64,000 bases of DNA from Gammaproteobacteria bacterium UBA2675 (GTDB taxonomy: Bacteria; Pseudomonadota; Gammaproteobacteria; Pseudomonadales; Pseudohongiellaceae): the NCBI GenBank assembly GCA_002354805.1, contig DEMH01000013.1:94523-158522 (forward strand), written 5' to 3'. A program made the position numbers and the translations under genes. Numbering within the stretch: position 1 is the first letter of the stretch; every line of letters begins with the position of its first letter. Shown in pieces: positions 1-8,062 of the stretch. The notes beneath the pieces were generated by a model that made no database searches, had not been told where the DNA came from, and saw nothing but the letters and a program-made list of their open reading frames with translations.

Positions 1-436
1 GCACAGAGGAGTCACCATCAAAATCGCGCAAGGTCGCAGAACGATGCAGCAGATCCCGGTAACGCATCAGAATCAGTCGCGCAACCAGACCAACAATCGG
101 GTTGGCATTGCTGACAGCCTTGCTGAAATCGGCCTGGGTAATCTCCAGCAACTGGCAGTCTTCGATGGCTGTAATTGTTGCACTGCGAGGGCCACCGTCG
201 ACAATCGCCATCTCACCGATAACGCTGCCCGCCCCGCGCTGCGCCACATTCACGAGCGAGCCATCTGCCAGCTTTACGCTGATCTGTACGCGTCCTTCCT
301 GAATGAAGTAGGCACAATCTCCTGGCTCGCCCTGGCGCATGATGAGCTGCCCGGCCCGAAAAATTTTTTCGACCTGAAGAGAGTCTCCGGAAGGCAGCGC
401 CTGAACGTCGTTCGAAGGAGGAGAAGCCTGTGTCAT
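1..436 (-). CDS. Cyclic nucleotide-binding domain protein (3' end outside window)
   Basis: The frame reads from an ATG at 436 off the left edge, giving about 145 residues. They form a cNMP-binding beta-roll of the Crp/PKA regulatory-subunit type: a KIFRAGQ entry strand, the RQGEPGD turn, a central EGRVQISV strand, and the phosphate-binding cassette GEMAIVDGGPRSATI near residues 85-100. The start at 436 is the first Met of the frame, in MTQASPPSND. Any C-terminal output domain lies outside the window, so transcription factor, kinase-like regulator and stand-alone sensor cannot be told apart. It is host DNA, left of the prophage attachment site. The domain call is firm; the function is not. Confidence 0.8.
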   Translation of the reverse strand, partial: MTQASPPSNDVQALPSGDSLQVEKIFRAGQLIMRQGEPGDCAYFIQEGRVQISVKLADGSLVNVAQRGAGSVIGEMAIVDGGPRSATITAIEDCQLLEITQADFSKAVSNANPIVGLVARLILMRYRDLLHRSATLRDFDGDSSV

Positions 437-556
437 ATGACCGTTGTTTTCCGTTGTTATCCGGCAATAAATGCGTTTCATCAACAGCCTGCTGCAAACG
501 TCTTTGCAAAGGACTGTTGCTGCAGCAGTGTACGCTGTAATTCAGCTTCGCTCCAA

Positions 557-586
557 TAAAAAAAGGCACCCCAGGGTGCCTTTTAA
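557..586 (-). terminator. Rho-independent terminator, originally of tRNA-Pro
   Basis: A 7-bp GC stem (GGCACCC/GGGTGCC) is flanked by A7 on one side and T4 on the other, so it can act in both directions. In the minus direction it ends in seven U. It lies 42 bp past the displaced tRNA-Pro 3' end, so before phage integration it probably terminated the tRNA-Pro transcript. Confidence 0.75.
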
Positions 587-627
587 TAACAGGACAGACG
601 CGCCACTTACTGCCGCCTGCGAAAATC

Positions 628-675
628 TGGTCGGAACGGCAGGATTTGAACCTGCGACCCCCACACCCCCAGTGT
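628..675. other. Left attachment site (displaced tRNA-Pro 3' fragment)
   Basis: These 48 bp repeat exactly the 3' 48 nt of the tRNA-Pro gene at 42031-42107, including the encoded CCA. The bases on either side differ between the two copies. This is the usual footprint of a tyrosine integrase that recombines in the 3' half of a tRNA gene. The 108 bp between it and the first prophage gene contain a spaced inverted repeat (GTTTATGGT near 675, ACCATAAAT near 746) but no gene. Confidence 0.93.
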
Positions 676-783
676 TTATGGTAGAAAAACGTAAGTTACT
701 GCCAGTACTGAAAAATGTGACATTACAACGACTTCCCAAAAATCACCATAAATAACCTTTCTCAGTCACCTGGCACCCCTGCT

Positions 784-1194
784 TTATCTGGCGCGTGGAT
801 CCGTCGGCATGCAAAGCCCGTCATTGTCGGTAATGCAATACCGGATAACGAAACCATTTTTTACAAGCGCACGGTAAGGTTTGAACCCCACATAGCCGCC
901 ATAGGCGTTCTTGCCGTTGACTTCGCCCTCCTGGATATAACCGAACACCACCGGCATGCTTAGAAGCGGCACAGAGCCCCACCAGCCCTGATAACACGAA
1001 TTATGCCTGAATTGCGCCGACCCTGGATCCCGAAGATGATCAGCCAGAACTGGCTGAGCTACCTCTACACAGCGCTCAGGCGTCATCTCCAGGCCGTAGT
1101 CTGCGGCCGCAATCTGCTCAGGCGTCGGCCCGGAGGCGCACGACGTCAACACTACCGACAATCCCACCACTACTGCGTACCGTAAAGTCTCCAT
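784..1194 (-). CDS. Prophage lipoprotein, cargo gene
   Basis: A 136-residue protein with a type II signal peptide: a charged start, a hydrophobic run and lipobox LTSC with Cys19, after which a mature lipoprotein of about 118 residues remains. The mature part has four Cys (around residues 43, 68, 119 and 127) that could form disulphides in the periplasm. No family was recognised. The start has a good AAGGAA ribosome site. It is the outermost gene at the attL end, next to the methylase and away from the late operon, a common place for lysogenic-conversion genes. A role in altering the lysogen's envelope or excluding other phages is inference only. Confidence 0.75.
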   Translation of the reverse strand: METLRYAVVVGLSVVLTSCASGPTPEQIAAADYGLEMTPERCVEVAQPVLADHLRDPGSAQFRHNSCYQGWWGSVPLLSMPVVFGYIQEGEVNGKNAYGGYVGFKPYRALVKNGFVIRYCITDNDGLCMPTDPRAR

Positions 1195-1272
1195 AGTCAG
1201 TTCCTTTTTGTTGTTGGGGATTCGATACTAATCTAATACCTGGGGCGGGCAAACTACCCAAATGGGGACATA

Positions 1273-2064
1273 TTAGAACAGGCCGGCCGGATCCGCACTG
1301 ACGTTCCAGCTGAAGATGAGCAGCTCTCCGGACTTACCCGATTTACCACCACCACCAACAGTGTACTGCAGCTCGGTCTCGTGGATCTGGAAGTCCTGGA
1401 ACACCCGCCGGATGTCCGGGTGGTCATTGAGGCTGATCAGCGCCTTGCCCTTCAAGCTCTTAAGCCTGGCTGCCATCTGCTCATACTGGTCGAATGTAAA
1501 CTCCACCCCATAACCCTCGGTCTGCCAGTATGGTGGATCCATGTAAAAGAACGTGTGCGGCCGGTCGTACTTGTCCAGACACTCCTGCCAGGTGAGATTC
1601 TCAATGTAGGTGCCGGCAAGCCGCAGGTGGGCGGCCGACAGACTCTCCTCCAGGCGCAGGAGGTTCAGACCCGGTGGCGTGGTGGTTGCCGTGCCAAAGT
1701 TCTGCCCCGTCACCAGTCCACCGAATGCATTCTGCTGCAGGTAGTAGAACCGTGCAGCACGCTGGATATCCGTCAGCGTTTCCACTTTTGTGATTTTCAG
1801 CCACTCGAACACCTGCCGGCTGGACAGCGCCCACTTAAACTGCCGGACCAGCTCCTCCAGATGATGCTGGACACAGCGATACAGGTTTACCAGGTCGCCG
1901 TTGATATCGTTGATCACCTCAACCGGCGCCGGCCGGCGCATGAAATAAAGCGCAGCACCACCGGCGAATGGCTCCACGTAGCACTCGTGCGCGGGGAAGT
2001 AAGGGTAGATTCTTTCGGCAAGACGGCGCTTGCCACCAATCCAGGGGATGATGGGTGTGGTCAT
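1273..2064 (-). CDS. D12-class N6-adenine DNA methyltransferase
   Basis: A 263-residue Dam-like enzyme that would transfer methyl from AdoMet to adenine N6 in DNA. Motifs are intact: the N-terminal PWIGGKRRL, AdoMet-binding VEPFAGGAAL (residues 30-39), the acidic INDIN strand (51-55), and catalytic DPPY (176-179). Length matches the family. Recognition sequence cannot be read from the protein; GATC is typical of many D12 enzymes. No partner nuclease is nearby, so it is an orphan, probably protecting phage DNA from restriction. It lies between the lipoprotein gene and the last tail gene, in the same direction. Confidence 0.93.
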   Translation of the reverse strand: MTTPIIPWIGGKRRLAERIYPYFPAHECYVEPFAGGAALYFMRRPAPVEVINDINGDLVNLYRCVQHHLEELVRQFKWALSSRQVFEWLKITKVETLTDIQRAARFYYLQQNAFGGLVTGQNFGTATTTPPGLNLLRLEESLSAAHLRLAGTYIENLTWQECLDKYDRPHTFFYMDPPYWQTEGYGVEFTFDQYEQMAARLKSLKGKALISLNDHPDIRRVFQDFQIHETELQYTVGGGGKSGKSGELLIFSWNVSADPAGLF

Positions 2065-2098
2065 GATTCAGCCTTGATAAAACACGGGTTACAGGATA

Positions 2099-2131
2099 GG
2101 CTCGCTGCGCTGTGTGCACAGCAGGCGAGCC
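2099..2131. other. Strong stem-loop between tail and methylase genes
   Basis: GGCTCGC and GCGAGCC pair around an inner CTGTG/CACAG stem, in the 136-bp gap between the 191-aa gene and the methylase. Neither side has a T run, so it is not a textbook terminator. It may stabilise the 3' end of the late transcript. Confidence 0.45.
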
Positions 2132-2200
2132 CTGGCTTAATCACGGTCTAGTCGTGGTTGAGGGCCACCAGGCGTTGGCGCGCCTGGCGGTCGCTCGTCT

Positions 2201-2776
2201 TTATTGACGCTGGGATACCTGCGTTAAAACTTCCGGACTTGCCTCATCAATCACAGCCTGGCACTCAGCCAGTTCAGCCACCACATCCAGATAGGCTGGA
2301 TTGTCCACGGTCTCACCATCCTGCTCGATGGTTTGCGCCAGTGGCTCGACAGCTTCAACTGGTGCGACGTACTCCTGGGTGATCTCCTGAGTGTCCGGGT
2401 CACGCTCTTCAGGCACTTCGGCAACTGCCTCACGGCCATTGATCAGCAATTCCAGCTCAGCCTTGCGGCGGACCGCCTGCTCGTACTCAATGACTGAGAT
2501 CAGCAGCGCATTTTTCGCCTCGTCAGCGATACGACGTGAGTAGCACACCTGTTTGTCGGCAATGAACTCAGCCAGCAGCGACTCGTTTTGCGCGTAGTTG
2601 GGGAAGGTCTCAGGGTCCAGACTTGCCTTGATCTGCATAAAGTCGCGCAGATTGTCCTGCACCTCCTGCCCCCACTTTTTGCCCAGTTCCTGATCCCAGC
2701 GACGGATCAGTTGCTTCTGGCTGAAAGTGACGCTGCCCATCAAATCAACATGGCTATCTGCAATTACGATGTTCAT
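2201..2776 (-). CDS. Phage protein downstream of the tail fibre
   Basis: A 191-residue acidic protein of no recognised family. It has no signal peptide or membrane segment. The middle (about residues 85-115) is helical and charged, and the last 70 residues are rich in Glu, Val and Pro. Its start overlaps the stop of the fibre gene by 4 bp (ATGA), so the two are translationally coupled. That position suits a fibre-assembly chaperone or a small tail appendage. This is inferred from place and charge only. Confidence 0.6.
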   Translation of the reverse strand: MNIVIADSHVDLMGSVTFSQKQLIRRWDQELGKKWGQEVQDNLRDFMQIKASLDPETFPNYAQNESLLAEFIADKQVCYSRRIADEAKNALLISVIEYEQAVRRKAELELLINGREAVAEVPEERDPDTQEITQEYVAPVEAVEPLAQTIEQDGETVDNPAYLDVVAELAECQAVIDEASPEVLTQVSQRQ

Positions 2777-5757
2777 GCGTACACCTCCCGCTCGAATTCG
2801 ACCACAATGTCATTTCCGCTCCCTGGGGCCACTGCAAACTTAGCGACGTAGCGCCCGAGGCCGTAATCCGCGACCGTGTAGTCCTCAGCAGCGCCGACTG
2901 TCTGGACGCTGCCAGCATTCGACACACGCACCGGCTTGGCATCTCTGGTGACAGCCATTTCTGTGGCGTTTGTCGGGCCAGGGAAAAGGGTGCGCGAAGC
3001 ATTGCCAGCGTAGACAACGGTGAAACGCTCTTTGGTCAGGCGGGCCTGGTATTCACGCAGATTGCGCTCTGGGACAGACACCTGCACACCTGAAGCGCCT
3101 CCAATACCAACTTCAGAACGAGAGCCCGAAGCCACTACAGAAGGACTTGAGCCTTGGCCGTGTGTCACCACTGAAGTGATTGCACCAGCCTGAAGTGTCT
3201 GGCGTTTGGTTGCGCCTACCAGTTCCACTGCTTTGCGGATCGGATCGTAAGCCAGTGCTGTGGGTATCTCATCGAGCGCAGCCTTGCCCATGATCTTGTT
3301 GCGCATGTGGGTGTGCATCAGGCTGACTTCGGACGGCGTCAATGCTGTTTTGCCAGCACCTGCAAACCAAATTGTCGTGTTGGGGGAATTGGCCGTGCTA
3401 TTGCCATTTATTCCGACTCGCATAATAGCTTGCGCGTTAAACGTCAAATTTCCATGCGACCCTACCGCAATCGATGCGATATCCTGCTCATCAACCGATA
3501 TTATGTATGACGTGCCTGTCTTTCTAACTACTACGGTGTGTACCAGGCCGTCATCGTATGTAGATGTCGAAGCTGGCTGAACAGAGGATGCCCCAGCATT
3601 AGAGGTCACATAGAAAAATAGCCTGCTGTCAGCCCCGATATACAAAAGAACCCGAGAGTCTTGATAGGCGGCACCATCCCAATAACTTATCTCGATAATG
3701 TTCTCAGAAACCGCACTCGAATTTGTCTTAAATGCACAGGCGATCCACGCTTCAGCAGCGGCGATAGACGCCCAAGGATTCTGCGCCTCGACTCGGTTCG
3801 CGTTGGATGTGAAACCACTCAACCCCGCAACCCCGCCAGTGACTTCTGCCGTGGCTGTAAGGTTGCCGTATCGGATGCCATGGCGAGAGGTAGCCGGGTA
3901 TGTGGTGTCAGCATGACTTCTGCTGGCTGGATAGACTGCTGTTAGTGGCGATAGCTTGTCAAATCCTGCCGGAACTCCAGAGTCTGAGCAGATAATAATC
4001 AGCCCGAAATTCGATTGTGTTGCCGCTATTGTTCGAGCGACTTTAACACCGCCCTGTTCGATAATTATTGGAGTCCCCGGAGTCAATAAACCTGCGTCCG
4101 CACCCGAAACAGTGAACATAAACGCGCCCACAGGATAGTTAGTGCCGGAAAATGTAGAAGTATCGAAGTATTCATTCACCGCCATATTGCCGTAGCTACT
4201 CGACGCACCCAAATCTTCTCGCTTCTCATTGGTTACGGTAAATGCAGCCCCGCTAACAGCGCCCACTGTAGTACCGCAGATCAGCATCACTTCCGGCTTT
4301 TTCATCGGAGGAGTTGCGAACGTGGTGCCACTGCGGGCGATTAGTGCCGCACCCGTATCTGCTGGACTAGGCCAGATTTGATCTATCGCGTTAGCCGAAC
4401 CCACAAGCAGTGAATTTTCTGCAAAACCTAATGATGTCAGAGTGTTGCTGGACAACATACCCGTAACAGGGGCTATAGCACTGTACGACTCAGCATTCGG
4501 GAATGAAACACCAAGGCTTTCGATATTCCCAAAATAAGTTATCTGCTGCGGCGACTGACTCGTATTTAATGCGTATACTCCGCCATTAAGAATAGCAACG
4601 CGGGTGTAATTATTGGTGGAGGCTGACTTAACCACCGTCCCATCGGGTTTGATGACTGAGATACCGGCAGTGGTTGCAGCTACGATATAGTTGTTGTGGA
4701 CTGCGATTGATTGCACAAAACTTGCACTGAGCGTATCAGTCAGATTGATTGTTTTTGATACGGCAGCTTCGTTTCTGTGACTGAGACCATTTACAAAAAT
4801 AGCTCTCGTTGCGCCGTAGTATTCCGCGAACCCAGAGATATAGTTAAAGATATATTGGCCTGAGCCAGCCCCCCCGCTGCCACCTACTAATAGTTTTCCT
4901 CCAGCCCATTTCATATCGCCAAAGGCGTATGATGATACCGATGATGTTATTGTTAATGTGTAGTTTACCCCAGCAATAAACTCCATCCAGAGAGTCATGT
5001 TTGGATCAGTCAGATCAAGAATCTGAAGGCGGGCTGATGTGCCTACTCCTGATGCCACAAACACTGCCTCAAGCGGCATGTGAGCAGAACCTGCGCGATA
5101 GATACGGGTGTGTGAGTTACCGCCACTGAGCTTGTACCAGAACGTATCAGTCGTGTTGTAGTACCAGTCCTCGTTCGCAGATGCTGGAGTAGAATCTGTC
5201 TGAGCCCATGCAGCAGCGACGGTCGCGTATTGGCCAAGGTATCGGCCAGTCGGGCGGCTTTCAGTCTTATATGACTGGGTGCCAGTACGCTCCCAACCTT
5301 CAGCCGACTTGAATGCAATCGCCTTGATGTTCGTGATGCCGCGCGTGTGCAACTGAGCCTGCACGCGGGCGCTGTAGTCGGAGATGGATGCAGCAGCAGC
5401 TACCGCAGCTTGCGAGCTCGTCAGCGCACTCTGCGCAGCAGCCTGGGCCAGAAGCAAGTCACCGTTTATCGTCGTGACAGCGGTCGCAGCCGTCTGCGCC
5501 GATATCGCTGCCTGATCCCGGTAGGATTCAACCACATCAACCGCAGCATCTAGCTCACCCGTAATCTGAAGACTGAGCGCACCAGTAGCTGTATTGATCT
5601 CACTGGTGATCTGACCAGTCAGCGTGCTGAGGTTCGCGGTGATCTGGCCGAGCCCGGAGTTAATCTCCGTTTCCATTTCATCAAGCGCGCTATTGTGCTT
5701 TGCTGGGTAGTCCTTATCAGCTACCGTGATCTTGTAAGGCTGCAGATTAACTGCCAT
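2773..5757 (-). CDS. Tail fibre / receptor-binding protein
   Basis: A 994-residue protein, last large gene of the tail module. Residues 25-130 are Ala/Ser/Thr/Gln-rich with heptad-like spacing (LSTLTGQITSEINTATGAL), as in trimeric fibre shafts. Residues 190-470 have strand-turn repeats with Gly/Asp turns, propeller- or beta-helix-like. Residues about 640-830 look like a LamG/concanavalin sandwich. The last 150 residues are a Gly/Val-rich tip. The body is visibly more AT-rich than neighbouring genes, common for host-range genes acquired by exchange. Fibre identity rests on architecture and position; the receptor is unknown. An end-on gap of 1 bp joins it to the preceding gene. Confidence 0.8.
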   Translation of the reverse strand: MAVNLQPYKITVADKDYPAKHNSALDEMETEINSGLGQITANLSTLTGQITSEINTATGALSLQITGELDAAVDVVESYRDQAAISAQTAATAVTTINGDLLLAQAAAQSALTSSQAAVAAAASISDYSARVQAQLHTRGITNIKAIAFKSAEGWERTGTQSYKTESRPTGRYLGQYATVAAAWAQTDSTPASANEDWYYNTTDTFWYKLSGGNSHTRIYRAGSAHMPLEAVFVASGVGTSARLQILDLTDPNMTLWMEFIAGVNYTLTITSSVSSYAFGDMKWAGGKLLVGGSGGAGSGQYIFNYISGFAEYYGATRAIFVNGLSHRNEAAVSKTINLTDTLSASFVQSIAVHNNYIVAATTAGISVIKPDGTVVKSASTNNYTRVAILNGGVYALNTSQSPQQITYFGNIESLGVSFPNAESYSAIAPVTGMLSSNTLTSLGFAENSLLVGSANAIDQIWPSPADTGAALIARSGTTFATPPMKKPEVMLICGTTVGAVSGAAFTVTNEKREDLGASSSYGNMAVNEYFDTSTFSGTNYPVGAFMFTVSGADAGLLTPGTPIIIEQGGVKVARTIAATQSNFGLIIICSDSGVPAGFDKLSPLTAVYPASRSHADTTYPATSRHGIRYGNLTATAEVTGGVAGLSGFTSNANRVEAQNPWASIAAAEAWIACAFKTNSSAVSENIIEISYWDGAAYQDSRVLLYIGADSRLFFYVTSNAGASSVQPASTSTYDDGLVHTVVVRKTGTSYIISVDEQDIASIAVGSHGNLTFNAQAIMRVGINGNSTANSPNTTIWFAGAGKTALTPSEVSLMHTHMRNKIMGKAALDEIPTALAYDPIRKAVELVGATKRQTLQAGAITSVVTHGQGSSPSVVASGSRSEVGIGGASGVQVSVPERNLREYQARLTKERFTVVYAGNASRTLFPGPTNATEMAVTRDAKPVRVSNAGSVQTVGAAEDYTVADYGLGRYVAKFAVAPGSGNDIVVEFEREVYA

Positions 5758-5758
5758 A

Positions 5759-6625
5759 TCAATTCTCCCTCAACGACGCCGACATGGCGCTGCCGTCAAA
5801 CATCACAAGTTCATATCCCGCATCGTTCTGCCGTCTGTAGATCGATGCACCCAAAAACTTTGCATACCCCACTGCGTTGGGGTCTGGTATCACGTAAACA
5901 TCATTCGACATGCCGCTCTGATCCAGGATGCCCATGAAGCGGTTGCGCTCTTGGTCCTCCATCAAGCCGAAGTCAAGATCCATCGTACGGATGGTTGGCC
6001 GAGCCGCTGCCCACACCCCACCTGACACCGTTTCGGTTTGCTCGGTGAAATTCCTGGTAGCGAACGACGAACCCCAGTCGAAGTTGTGCTTGGGTGTCCA
6101 CCCGAAAAACACCGCGACTTTATCGAGCTCCACAAAACCAGCCACCGGGCTGGGTACAGTCAGATCGATCCGGATCGACTTGCCCTGGACAGTTTCAAGG
6201 GCCTGGCAATAAACCTTGTCGAGCCTGCTGTCCGGATCGTAGTAGCTGCCCCATGGATCCACGCCGGCGATCATCTCGCCCCAGGGCCTGATCGTGTAGA
6301 TAACATCCGCACCATCGACGTCATCAGAGTCGTACAGAACCGCACCTCCCTGACTCTCTTCGGCGTACACCCGGAACCTCACCGTGGCATCGGACGCCAG
6401 GTTGTGACCCTTGATCATGATCGCGGTGATCGCCTCGAGCTCTGACGTTGTGCCCGTGATGGTCAGTGTGGTCTCGCCGGTCATGTCCCAGCGCGCCGGC
6501 CGGCGCTTGGTCTGGTTCACGATATTGGCCAGCGGATGCAGTGTCTCGGCGGCAATTGATGACGAGAGGGTCATGTGTGCCAGGACGTTTCTCCAGCCAA
6601 ACAGAAGTTTGCTACTAAGCGCCAT
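5759..6625 (-). CDS. Distal tail protein, unknown family
   Basis: A 288-residue protein between the tail-hub-like gene and the fibre, with gaps of 1 and 3 bp, so part of a tight operon. It is beta-rich with no signal or membrane segment. Phrases such as WDMTGETTLTITG and FFGWTPKHNFDWGSSFA suggest a sandwich fold decorated by Trp. I do not recognise the family. In this position siphoviruses encode baseplate or fibre-attachment proteins, so a connector between hub and fibre is the likely role. Confidence 0.65.
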   Translation of the reverse strand: MALSSKLLFGWRNVLAHMTLSSSIAAETLHPLANIVNQTKRRPARWDMTGETTLTITGTTSELEAITAIMIKGHNLASDATVRFRVYAEESQGGAVLYDSDDVDGADVIYTIRPWGEMIAGVDPWGSYYDPDSRLDKVYCQALETVQGKSIRIDLTVPSPVAGFVELDKVAVFFGWTPKHNFDWGSSFATRNFTEQTETVSGGVWAAARPTIRTMDLDFGLMEDQERNRFMGILDQSGMSNDVYVIPDPNAVGYAKFLGASIYRRQNDAGYELVMFDGSAMSASLREN

Positions 6626-6628
6626 TTT

Positions 6629-8062
6629 CTATACCCATATTTCGACCTGGCACCGCTGCCTGGTCAGGTTCTTTTTGTTTCCAATCACGACGACATCTTC
6701 TCCGGCCGAAAAGCCGTAGTCCGAAGATTCCAGGGTGATCGTGTCGCCGATGTTGTCAGCGATAAAACTGCCATCGCCTTCGGCGGTTTCGTAGGTGCGA
6801 TGCTCACCTGCCCGCAAGTCCCAGCGCCGAGTCAACTCAGCCTCAGCATCAGCCTGCAGATACAGCAGCGTCTCTCGCTTTTGGTTGCGCACGAAGGGAT
6901 AGCCAGTAAGCGTCCTGGTCTCTTTTTCGTAGGAGTACTCGCGGCTGTACAGCAGCGCATTGGCAGCAGAAACCGTACTCGCCAGAGTGTCTGTGCCCTG
7001 CACTGCCCAGTTGCGTCTATAACCCAGCTCAAGCTGTTTGTAAGGTGGTTCTATCGCCTTGAGCGAGAGCCTTTTCAGCAAGTTTGAATCAGTCACCAGC
7101 CGCGTCGGTGTGCCGGCACTGCCGATACGGATAACATCAAGCTGGCCAGACTTATTGATGCGCGGATTCAACCCCAGGCTGTCGCACAATTCATTCAGCA
7201 TGGTCTGCACGTTGCCATACTGATAAAAGCCGTAGCCCAAGTCATCGGTCGGCGCGGAGTCCAATGTAGGACCCAATGGAATCGGCAACTGTATGTAGGC
7301 ATTCATCTGCTGCAGCAGGTACTTCAAATTGCTGGACAGCCATGCCGGGTTTGGATTCGGTGGTACACCTGGACGAATGTCGAGCGTTACCCTTCCGATC
7401 GGCGGTGCCGTCAGCACGATATCAACACGTAAACCATCGCCAGTCCCGTCAGCGATGAAATTGATCGTGTAGCCACTCAAGGCGATGCCGTTATCGCGCA
7501 CCGCTTCTGGCGACGCGATAATGTTCGGCGTGTAATAAGTAAACCGCTCCGACCCCGTGCGCAGCGGTTCAAAGTTAAACACTCGGCCGAACACAAATGG
7601 CAGACCGGCATCAGCACCCAGGCCGTTACCATTGACCAGCTGGTCGAAATAGATGTCAGCCAGGTCCGTGAATTGGAAGAGGAGCTTCGATGGTTCACGA
7701 GAGCTGATGTTCCCAGTCTTCTCTGTACCCTGCAGGACAAAGTCCCCACGGGGCCATGATCGGTCGCCATACCAGACCTTGAAGCTGTACCCGACAAACT
7801 TCCAGGAGAGCATCGCTGGGTCGTACAGAATCACCTCAACATCATCGACGACAGAGCTGCGTAAAGTGTCATTTATCACCACTTCACCTACGATGACGGG
7901 CAGGTAGTTCTGCCCATCGACGTCAGTCCGGTCTATGTATCCAGCATCCGACCAGTACGCAGTTTTGAGGCCACCGTCATAGTATTGCGCCTCCACCAGG
8001 ACAACTGGATCCTTGTCCTCGGTGGCCAGCCAGTCGCGCCACTCGCTATCCGATAGTGCCAT
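6629..8062 (-). CDS. Tail tip / hub-like protein
   Basis: A 477-residue protein directly after the tape measure gene, overlapping its end by 17 bp. The N-terminal half is beta-rich (VVLVEAQYYDGG, YLPVIVGEVVIND) and the C-terminal third has an SH3/OB-like strand pattern (DNIGDTITLESSDYG). No peptidase or lysozyme motif is visible. Its order after the tape measure corresponds to lambda L/J or distal-tail/hub proteins, but clear homology is not visible. The ATG at 8062 has an AAGAGG ribosome site. Function as a baseplate hub is inferred from synteny. Confidence 0.7.
   Translation of the reverse strand: MALSDSEWRDWLATEDKDPVVLVEAQYYDGGLKTAYWSDAGYIDRTDVDGQNYLPVIVGEVVINDTLRSSVVDDVEVILYDPAMLSWKFVGYSFKVWYGDRSWPRGDFVLQGTEKTGNISSREPSKLLFQFTDLADIYFDQLVNGNGLGADAGLPFVFGRVFNFEPLRTGSERFTYYTPNIIASPEAVRDNGIALSGYTINFIADGTGDGLRVDIVLTAPPIGRVTLDIRPGVPPNPNPAWLSSNLKYLLQQMNAYIQLPIPLGPTLDSAPTDDLGYGFYQYGNVQTMLNELCDSLGLNPRINKSGQLDVIRIGSAGTPTRLVTDSNLLKRLSLKAIEPPYKQLELGYRRNWAVQGTDTLASTVSAANALLYSREYSYEKETRTLTGYPFVRNQKRETLLYLQADAEAELTRRWDLRAGEHRTYETAEGDGSFIADNIGDTITLESSDYGFSAGEDVVVIGNKKNLTRQRCQVEIWV

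Noticed and set aside
542..739. 65-codon minus-strand frame across attL
   Set aside because: Runs through the tRNA fragment and terminator; not a gene.
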